From the NCBI GenBank assembly GCA_000434935.1, contig FR882190.1, positions 44,311-57,231 of the forward strand: a stretch of 12,921 nucleotides of DNA. The letters run 5' to 3'. The notes below the pieces were generated by a model, which saw nothing but the letters and a program-made list of their open reading frames with translations, was not told the DNA's origin and ran no database searches. A program made the position numbers and the translations under genes. The first letter of the stretch is position 1, and each line of letters starts with the position of its first letter. The stretch is from Bacteroides sp. CAG:709 (lineage in GTDB: Bacteria > Bacteroidota > Bacteroidia > Bacteroidales > UBA932). This document shows positions 7,822 to 12,921 of the stretch, piece after piece.

Positions 7822-8856
7822 AAGAAGTTAGCATATATTTTACTTTCGGCTTTTCTCATCTGCGCCGTGGCATGTGACGGCAAGGAAGAAGGATCGTTCT
7901 ACGATCATCCGCATCATAATACCGGCAGCACCGACACTCCTGACCCGAGTCCGGAGCCGGAAGACCCGGAAAAGCCTGAATATGACAAGACAGTTTATAC
8001 TCTGGATGAATCTCTCTGGAAGACAACTACTGTTTCAGAGGGCGTAGTCTGGAAGAATTTCGAAGCTACGGATGTGATTTCCAAGGCACCGCAGATCGTC
8101 AATGTGATCGACGTCGACCTGACGGCCAAGAAGTATGATGTGAAACTCGTCTATTATTCGCCGGCCGTCGTTCCTTCCGAGGCGTTCAAGCAGAACAATG
8201 CCGTTGCTGCCATCAATGCAGGTTACGAGCTGAACTCCATCTTCGTGAAGGTGGCAGGCCAGATTTACGGAAGCATCAAGAATGCGTATATAAGCAATGT
8301 CGTTCCTCAGTGGAAAAATGACGGCGCTCTCTTTATTGACGGTGACAATGTGGATATTTCCTATTGCTGCAAGGGCATGAAACTCAATGCCCAGCGTCAG
8401 TACTACTTCAACTGCACCCAGCCGGATATCCTTTCCAGCGCGCCGATGCTGATTGACAACAATGAGCCTGTAGGCGAGGTTTATGCGAAGACTGACCTTA
8501 CGTATGACCAGCTCATCACTCTCAATTCGGAGGATCCGCTGCGTCATCAGGGCATCCGTCATCCGCGTACGGCCATTGCCAAGACCGCTGACAATCATAT
8601 CCTTCTCATTACCGTTGACGGAAGACGTGAAGACAAGTCAGCAGGTATGACCGCCAAGGAATTGACCATTTTCCTGAAAAACTGGTTCAAGCCTCAGTAT
8701 GCCCTCAATCTTGACGGCGGCGGTTCTACCACGATGTGCGTGAAGGGTCAGGGAGATCCGGCTACCCATGTGGTGAACTATCCGACTGACAACGGCCAGT
8801 TCGACCATGCAGGCGAGCGTGCACGTGACACTCACATCTGTATTGTCCCGCGATAG
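7819..8856 (+). CDS. Lipoprotein with NAGPA/DUF2233 phosphodiester glycosidase domain
   Basis: This is the only apparent enzyme in the uptake locus. The ATG at 7819 gives a 345-residue lipoprotein (signal peptide with AVAC, lipid Cys at 19), followed by an Asp/Glu/Pro-rich linker to about residue 57 that would hold the domain off the membrane. The remainder matches the NAGPA family (PF09992, formerly DUF2233), named after the human enzyme that cleaves GlcNAc from GlcNAc-phospho-mannose. Supporting motifs are AAINAGYE (NAGY at 133-136), RHPRTAIA (247-254), TVDGRRED (266-273), and LNLDGGGSTTM around Asp299, which closes the family signature. The surface or periplasmic side of the outer membrane is the likely location. 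A hydrolase acting on a sugar-phosphate diester is the best reading of the family, but the sugar is unknown and activity is not proven. It begins 9 bp after the GLUG-type gene and is followed by a terminator. Confidence 0.88.
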   Translation: MKKLAYILLSAFLICAVACDGKEEGSFYDHPHHNTGSTDTPDPSPEPEDPEKPEYDKTVYTLDESLWKTTTVSEGVVWKNFEATDVISKAPQIVNVIDVDLTAKKYDVKLVYYSPAVVPSEAFKQNNAVAAINAGYELNSIFVKVAGQIYGSIKNAYISNVVPQWKNDGALFIDGDNVDISYCCKGMKLNAQRQYYFNCTQPDILSSAPMLIDNNEPVGEVYAKTDLTYDQLITLNSEDPLRHQGIRHPRTAIAKTADNHILLITVDGRREDKSAGMTAKELTIFLKNWFKPQYALNLDGGGSTTMCVKGQGDPATHVVNYPTDNGQFDHAGERARDTHICIVPR

Positions 8857-8892
8857 AATACTATCCTAAACTTACTATAAGCTTCAAGTGTC

Positions 8893-8938
8893 AAGCCTTT
8901 CACCATGAGCGGATTACTCCCTCCGGTGAAAGGCTTTT
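8893..8938 (+). terminator. Rho-independent terminator ending the uptake operon
   Basis: A perfect 12-bp inverted repeat, AAGCCTTTCACC at 8893-8904 and GGTGAAAGGCTT at 8925-8936, encloses a 20-nt loop and runs into four T's (8935-8938). It lies 36 bp after the NAGPA stop codon and 26 bp before the stop codon of the convergent minus-strand operon. The T-run exists only on the plus strand; the minus-strand side continues GACACTTG, so I read it as mainly terminating the plus-strand operon. The stem is strong and the T-tail short. Confidence 0.82.
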
Positions 8939-8964
8939 CCATATAATTGGGCGTATGGTCGGAT

Positions 8965-9669
8965 TTATACCATGCGCCAGCGGCTTATCTCACGGCTGAG
9001 GACGGTGTCGAGCGGTGGCAGTCCGCATGTGGAAAGAGTTCCTGAGTCGGCCGCTTGTATCCATGGCTCATATTTCACTGCGTCGGGGGAACCGAGAGAT
9101 GCCAGACGCCGGAGATTGTCCAGGCACAATTCCTCCAGCATCTCATGGAATTTCGGTCCGTGGTTCGGCTCTTTCAGGTGACATAATTCATGAAGGATGA
9201 CATAGTCACATAACGGTTCAGGCAGACGTACCAGATTCAGGTTCAAGTTTATATTGCCTGCCCGGGAACAACTTCCCCAGTTCGAGGAATTATGCTTGAT
9301 GGTCAGGCGTTTATATTGGAATCCATATCGTCCGGCGAAAAATGCCGTCTTCCGGGGCAGTATGGCCTTGGCTTCCTTCCGTAGCCTCGCCACCAGGCCC
9401 TCGTCGGCCTTGCCCACGGCTCTGCCCTCAGCCACTGCTTCCTCTGTCCTCCTGTCCTGGACTGTCAACGCGTTTCTGACCCACGAACGTCTCTTTTCCA
9501 GATAGTTGAGTCCGTCCTGATAACGCAGGCTCCATGGCAATGTCACGGAAATACGGCACCCGTCCCTGTTTGCGGAGCCGCGTACACGGATGCTGATGCC
9601 TCTGCTCCGCACATTCTTGCGCAAGACGACCGGCCCGAACTCGCCGTCGTTATGAATCTTGCCCGTCAT
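8965..9669 (-). CDS. YgjP-like metallopeptidase domain protein (M48-type, DUF45)
   Basis: This 234-residue protein belongs to the YgjP/DUF45 family (PF01863), predicted zinc-dependent hydrolases resembling M48 peptidases. The zinc site is visible as HELCH at residues 160-164 with the likely third ligand His170 in the following NHGPKFH, and Glu161 as the catalytic base. The family-specific block NSSNWGSCSRAGNINLNLNL (127-146) precedes it. No signal peptide or membrane span is seen, so it is probably cytoplasmic. The tail from about residue 190 is not obviously conserved. The ATG at 9669 overlaps the end of truB by 20 bp in another frame, which suggests translational coupling. It is the last gene of the gltX-rpiB-truB run. 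The family is clear, but the physiological substrate is poorly known for the whole family and I do not assign one. Confidence 0.88.
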   Translation of the reverse strand: MTGKIHNDGEFGPVVLRKNVRSRGISIRVRGSANRDGCRISVTLPWSLRYQDGLNYLEKRRSWVRNALTVQDRRTEEAVAEGRAVGKADEGLVARLRKEAKAILPRKTAFFAGRYGFQYKRLTIKHNSSNWGSCSRAGNINLNLNLVRLPEPLCDYVILHELCHLKEPNHGPKFHEMLEELCLDNLRRLASLGSPDAVKYEPWIQAADSGTLSTCGLPPLDTVLSREISRWRMV

Positions 9670-10588
9670 TTTCCGAAATCCGGGTATTGAAAAGGTCGAC
9701 GGCCTGATTCACCGTCAATGCATCCTCGACGCGGAAACCTCCGGTCCTGGTCCTGCGCAGCCCGTCCAGATGCGCGCCTGACCCGAGCGCTTCGCCCAGA
9801 TCTCTTGCCAATGCCCTGATATAGGTGCCTTTGGAACATGCCACGCGAATGTCCGCATGAGGCAGATGCAGGGCGCTGTTGTCAGTGACATTGATTCTGC
9901 TGTTGCGCTGGTTGACGCTTCCGTCTGCATTTCTGGCGGAAGACTCCATCTCCAGACTGTCCTCTGGCAATCCGTCCGGACAAAACCGCAGCAGTTCTAT
10001 CTCCGTAATGTTGATCCACTGCTTGCTCAATGCCTCCGTCGCCGAGTGGTCGAACCCAGCGCCGTCCGCATCCGGACCCTCAGCCTTCATCCTCTTCCAC
10101 TCCTTCCGTGCCAGCTCGTATGCACGTACCCCGTCCACCGACTTCGCCGAAAACAGCGGCGCTACCTGCTCCTGCTCACCGACAAAATCCGGCAGCACGC
10201 CGCGCAGGCTCTCCTCGCTCACCCCGTCCACAGGATATTTCATGTCAATGTCTTTCTCCAAATCGTAAGACGGGGTAGTCGCACCGAATGTCAGCCCTGC
10301 AATGTACTCTTTTTCATGACGTTGCAGTTCCTCCGCCAGCCGCGTCGCCTTGCCGATGCAGACCAGCAGGACGCCTGTGGCCAGCGGATCCAATGTCCCC
10401 GCATGACCGACTTTCAGGTTTTTCTTATGGAAATGCCTGCAGGCGCAGAACTTCAGCTTGCGTATCACATCTGCGGACGTCCACCTGTAAGGCTTGTCCA
10501 CAGGAAGAATAATCCCCTCCGGATAATCATCGATATTTCCGGAGAGGACCAGTTCTCTAATATTTCCGTTGCTTAAAATCAATGCCAT
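9650..10588 (-). CDS. truB: tRNA pseudouridine(55) synthase TruB, with insertions
   Basis: TruB converts uridine 55 in the T-loop of tRNAs to pseudouridine in the cytoplasm. The catalytic block KVGHAGTLDPLATGVLL is intact with nucleophile Asp67. KEYIAGLTFGA (94-103) supplies the conserved active-site Tyr, PLFSAKSVDGVRAYELAR (144-161) is the substrate-loop region, and VACSKGTYIRALARDLG (249-265) is the late conserved motif. At 312 residues it is much longer than Bacteroidales relatives, which I recall at about 240. The excess sits in an N-terminal extension of some 24 residues and two polar stretches, about 164-186 and 203-243, that seem to be insertions. The core motifs read through in one frame, so this is not a frameshift artefact. 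The start is 3 bp after the rpiB stop, and the 3' end overlaps the YgjP-like gene by 20 bp. Confidence 0.95.
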   Translation of the reverse strand: MALILSNGNIRELVLSGNIDDYPEGIILPVDKPYRWTSADVIRKLKFCACRHFHKKNLKVGHAGTLDPLATGVLLVCIGKATRLAEELQRHEKEYIAGLTFGATTPSYDLEKDIDMKYPVDGVSEESLRGVLPDFVGEQEQVAPLFSAKSVDGVRAYELARKEWKRMKAEGPDADGAGFDHSATEALSKQWINITEIELLRFCPDGLPEDSLEMESSARNADGSVNQRNSRINVTDNSALHLPHADIRVACSKGTYIRALARDLGEALGSGAHLDGLRRTRTGGFRVEDALTVNQAVDLFNTRISENDGQDS

Positions 10589-10591
10589 TCT

Positions 10592-11023
10592 CTACTTGCA
10601 AGGAATCTTTTCAATTCGCCTTTCATGTCTTCCGCCCTCGAACGGTGTCTCAAGCCAGACCTTGGTAATCTCCTGCACCATCTTGTAAGAAATAAAACGC
10701 GCCGGCATCACGAGAACATTGGCATTGTTGTGCGCTTTCACAAGTTTGCCGATTTCCGTGCCCCATGCCAGTCCCGCACGGATGCCCTGATGCTTGTTCA
10801 GCGTCATGGCCATGCCGTTGCCGGTGCCGCACATTGCGATTCCGCAGTCCACCTTGCCGCTTTCCACGGCGATGGCGAGCGGATGTGCCACATCCGGATA
10901 ATCCATGCTCTCGGTAGAATGTGTACCGAAATCTTCCACCTCATATCCCATTTTTTCGAGATATGGAATGAGTTTGCTCTTGTACTCGAAACCAGCGTGA
11001 TCGCTGCAAATACCAATTTTCAT
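10592..11023 (-). CDS. rpiB: Ribose-5-phosphate isomerase B
   Basis: RpiB interconverts ribose 5-phosphate and ribulose 5-phosphate in the non-oxidative pentose phosphate pathway, in the cytoplasm. The 143-residue length is normal for the RpiB/LacAB family. The active site is complete: GICSDHAGFEYK near the N-terminus (Asp8, His9), CGTGNGMA with the catalytic-base Cys65, AHNNANVLVMPARF with His98 and Asn99, and the phosphate-binding C-terminal FEGGRHERRIEKI. The ATG at 11021-11023 is the natural start and is preceded by ATTGA four bases upstream. The gene is 17 bp downstream of gltX and 3 bp upstream of truB, so it is cotranscribed with them. RpiB rather than an allose- or galactose-phosphate isomerase is the default reading given the housekeeping neighbours; the sequence alone does not exclude a related sugar phosphate. 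Confidence 0.95.
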   Translation of the reverse strand: MKIGICSDHAGFEYKSKLIPYLEKMGYEVEDFGTHSTESMDYPDVAHPLAIAVESGKVDCGIAMCGTGNGMAMTLNKHQGIRAGLAWGTEIGKLVKAHNNANVLVMPARFISYKMVQEITKVWLETPFEGGRHERRIEKIPCK

Positions 11024-11040
11024 AGCATCAATATTATGTG

Positions 11041-12795
11041 TTATTCCCTTCCGAGACGTTCGCCCGCATAGTTCATGCGTGCCGCGAATTCATCCTTGCC
11101 GATAAACGACAGGATATCAGCGATTCCAAGACCGCTCGCCGCGCCGGTTATCGCAAGCCTGATGCAGTTCATCACCTTTCCCATCGGCCAGCCCTGCTCG
11201 CGGATATAATCCTCCAGATACGGTTCAATGTTTTCCTTCGTGAATGCCCCATCGAAGCCGCATATATGCTCAGTCACCTGATATGCAGGCTGATAGCCCT
11301 CGGCTTTCCAGAACTTGTCTGCATCCTTCGCCAGGAACGGTGCAGTAAGACTGTCGTCAAATACCTTGGCACGAGGATCGGCGGCACGTCTGGGGTCCAC
11401 AGGTTTCGCAGCCTCTGCCGCAGCGCCTGCCTTCACGCCGAACTGCTCATACTCCACAGGAGACACGAACAGACATGAAGCATTCAGCCAGATGTCCTTC
11501 ACGAATGAAGCCCTTTCCTTCACGAATGCCACTACATCGTGCACGTATTCCCTGGTAACGATATGATTCTTGAAATCCACGCCCTTTCCTGCGAACGAAG
11601 CACCTGCCGCCAATGCGCATGCGGGGCAGTCAACTGTCTGGATTCCATGACTTTCCAATACCGGAATGAACAAGTCTACAAGTTCATCGTCCGACTTCAT
11701 GCGGAGATACTCCTTGTTGTACCACTTCGCCTTTTCAGGGTTGAAACGGGCTCCCGACTTGATGACGCGGTCCAGCGAGAAGGCTTTTACCAGTTCCTCG
11801 ATGCTGAAGATTTCCTGGTCGTTGCCCGGATTCCAGCCAAGCATTGCCAGCATGTTCACGAATGCCTCCGGGAAATATCCGTCCTCACGATAGCCATGGG
11901 ACACCTCGCCTTCTGCATTGACCCACCTGAGCGGGAAAACCGGGAAGCCGAGACGGTCGCCGTCGCGTTTGCTGAGCTTGCCCTTGCCGTCCGGTTTCAG
12001 AAGCAGGGAAAGATGCGCGAAACGCGGCATGGTCTCCTCCCAGCCGAAAGCCTTGTAGAGCATATAGTGGAGCGGCAATGACGGCAGCCATTCCTCACCG
12101 CGGATTACCTCCGTGATTTCCATAAGGTGGTCATCCACAATGTTTGCCAGATGGTATGTCGGCAGCTCGTCGGCTCTTTTCCAAAGCACCTTGTCGTCCA
12201 ATGTATCCGTGTTCACCTCGATGTGTCCGCGGATAAGATCGTCCATCTTGACAACCGTGTCCTTGGGCATCTTGAAGCGGATGGTCCAGCAGTCGGTGGT
12301 CTCCAACAGCTTCTTGACCTCGTCTTCCGGCAATGTCAGGGAGTTGCGCAGTTCCATGCGGGTCTCCTGGTTGTAGATGAAGGTGTTGCCGGCAGCCTCT
12401 GCCTCGGCGCGTTTCGCATCCAGTTCCTCAGCCGTGTCGAACGCATAATAAGCATATCCGTTTTCGATGAGCTGGTCAGCGAATTTGCGGTAGATGCCCT
12501 TTCTCTGTGACTGGCGGTACGGCGCGTGAGGATGTCTCTCTGACGGAGTCTCCACTACATTGCCGTTCTCGTCCACTCCCTCATCGGGATGGATGCCGCA
12601 CCATTCAAGTGCTTCAATGATATATTTTTCCGCTCCCGGAACGAATCTGTGGGAGTCGGTATCTTCGATTCTGATGATGAAATCTCCGCCGTTCTGCTTG
12701 GCGAACAGGTAATTGTAAAGCGCAGTCCTGACACCGCCCATGTGGAGCGGTCCGGTAGGTGACGGCGCAAATCTAACTCTAGTCTTTCTTTCCAT
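11041..12795 (-). CDS. gltX: Glutamyl-tRNA synthetase
   Basis: GltX charges tRNA-Glu with glutamate in the cytoplasm; it is a class I synthetase. The 584-residue product shows RFAPSPTGPLHMGG with the HIGH-like HMGG at 18-21, FIIRIEDTD, the block LANIVDDHLMEITEVIRGEEW, and the KMSKS-equivalent KLSKR at 273-277. The C-terminal helical anticodon-binding half follows. I start at the ATG at 12793-12795; an in-frame TTG at 12825 would add ten unlikely residues ahead of the conserved N-terminus. Bacteroidota GltX proteins are usually near 505 residues. The extra length lies in the C-terminal half, mainly around residues 388-412 (with a CPAC motif at 390-393) and an Ala/Pro-rich stretch at about 453-480. 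It leads the gltX-rpiB-truB-YgjP operon. Confidence 0.95.
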   Translation of the reverse strand: MERKTRVRFAPSPTGPLHMGGVRTALYNYLFAKQNGGDFIIRIEDTDSHRFVPGAEKYIIEALEWCGIHPDEGVDENGNVVETPSERHPHAPYRQSQRKGIYRKFADQLIENGYAYYAFDTAEELDAKRAEAEAAGNTFIYNQETRMELRNSLTLPEDEVKKLLETTDCWTIRFKMPKDTVVKMDDLIRGHIEVNTDTLDDKVLWKRADELPTYHLANIVDDHLMEITEVIRGEEWLPSLPLHYMLYKAFGWEETMPRFAHLSLLLKPDGKGKLSKRDGDRLGFPVFPLRWVNAEGEVSHGYREDGYFPEAFVNMLAMLGWNPGNDQEIFSIEELVKAFSLDRVIKSGARFNPEKAKWYNKEYLRMKSDDELVDLFIPVLESHGIQTVDCPACALAAGASFAGKGVDFKNHIVTREYVHDVVAFVKERASFVKDIWLNASCLFVSPVEYEQFGVKAGAAAEAAKPVDPRRAADPRAKVFDDSLTAPFLAKDADKFWKAEGYQPAYQVTEHICGFDGAFTKENIEPYLEDYIREQGWPMGKVMNCIRLAITGAASGLGIADILSFIGKDEFAARMNYAGERLGRE

Positions 12796-12808
12796 TGTCG
12801 TTTTCAAT
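12793..12808 (-). promoter_or_regulatory. ATTGA start-site context of gltX
   Basis: On the minus strand the start reads ATTGAAAACGACAATG, nearly the same word as ahead of the DUF1735/GLUG gene. A occupies -3 and -6 and there is no Shine-Dalgarno sequence. Confidence 0.35.
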
Positions 12809-12822
12809 GTCTTTCCAACCAA

Positions 12823-12830
12823 CAAAATTA
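12823..12830 (-). promoter_or_regulatory. Candidate -7 promoter element for the gltX operon
   Basis: On the minus strand this reads TAATTTTG, an exact match to the Bacteroidota sigma-ABfr -7 consensus TAnnTTTG, 27 bases upstream of the gltX ATG. No TTTG or TTG is seen at the expected -33 distance, so only half of the promoter is supported. Confidence 0.4.
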
Positions 12831-12842
12831 CGTAAAATCTCT

Positions 12843-12921
12843 CTAATATCCTTTATCTTCTACGACTTTACGTGTGCATCTGCGGATTGCCGCCACATTC
12901 TCTATCTGGCTCATGTCGGTG
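12843..12921 (-). CDS. Possible 3' end of an upstream minus-strand gene
   Basis: Read on the minus strand, a frame open from the window edge codes for 25 residues beginning TDMSQIENVAAIRRCTRKVV and ending EDKGY, then TAG at 12843-12845. The composition is plausible for a charged helical C-terminus, and the stop lies 47 bp before the gltX start. I do not recognise a family from so few residues. It could equally be a chance open frame, since 25 codons is short, and another frame could hold the real gene end. Confidence 0.33.
   Translation of the reverse strand, partial: TDMSQIENVAAIRRCTRKVVEDKGY

Noticed and set aside
8905..8924. Terminator loop as a riboswitch or small RNA
   Set aside because: The loop holds only a 3-bp possible inner stem and no larger conserved fold is visible; a plain terminator explains the element.
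9857..10576. 239-codon plus-strand open frame opposite truB
   Set aside because: It is wholly antisense to a gene with intact TruB motifs, has no recognisable domain and a composition rich in Arg, Gln and Cys, as expected for a reverse-strand shadow of a high-GC3 gene.
12796..12921. T-box leader upstream of gltX
   Set aside because: The 47 bp between the possible upstream stop and gltX is too short and has no specifier hairpin or terminator; T-boxes are also not expected in Bacteroidota.

Overview
The window reads as a chromosomal fragment of a Bacteroidota bacterium, most likely from the order Bacteroidales. The support is a FecR/DUF4974 anti-sigma factor, a SusC/SusD outer-membrane pair, surface lipoproteins with acidic residues next to the lipid cysteine, and gene starts without Shine-Dalgarno sequences. 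I cannot name a genus from the sequence alone.

Left half, plus strand (1-8856): an outer-membrane glycan-uptake locus. It holds, in order, the 3' part of a FecR-type anti-sigma factor cut by the window edge, a SusC-type TonB-dependent transporter with an N-terminal STN signalling domain, a SusD-type glycan-binding lipoprotein, a lipoprotein joining a BT_3987/DUF1735-like domain to five glycine-rich GLUG-like repeats, and a lipoprotein with a NAGPA (DUF2233) phosphodiester-glycosidase domain. From susC onward the genes are 9-28 bp apart, so they look like one transcript, closed by a 12-bp-stem terminator at 8893-8938. The likely logic is that ligand taken up by SusC/SusD is sensed through STN and FecR, which release an ECF sigma factor encoded off the left edge. 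The two further lipoproteins would bind and process the substrate at the cell surface. The only visible enzyme is the NAGPA protein; no classical glycoside hydrolase, lyase, esterase or sulfatase is present. This points to a phosphodiester-linked sugar as the target and is the most interesting feature of the window.

Right half, minus strand (8965-12795): a tight housekeeping cluster transcribed gltX-rpiB-truB-(YgjP-like metallopeptidase), with gaps of 17 bp and 3 bp and a 20-bp overlap. It converges on the uptake locus. GltX and TruB are both longer than usual for their families and seem to carry lineage-specific insertions. A short open frame at the right edge may be the end of another minus-strand gene. 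There are no RNA genes, CRISPR arrays or insertion sequences that I can support, and no gene-free stretch longer than about 125 bp.
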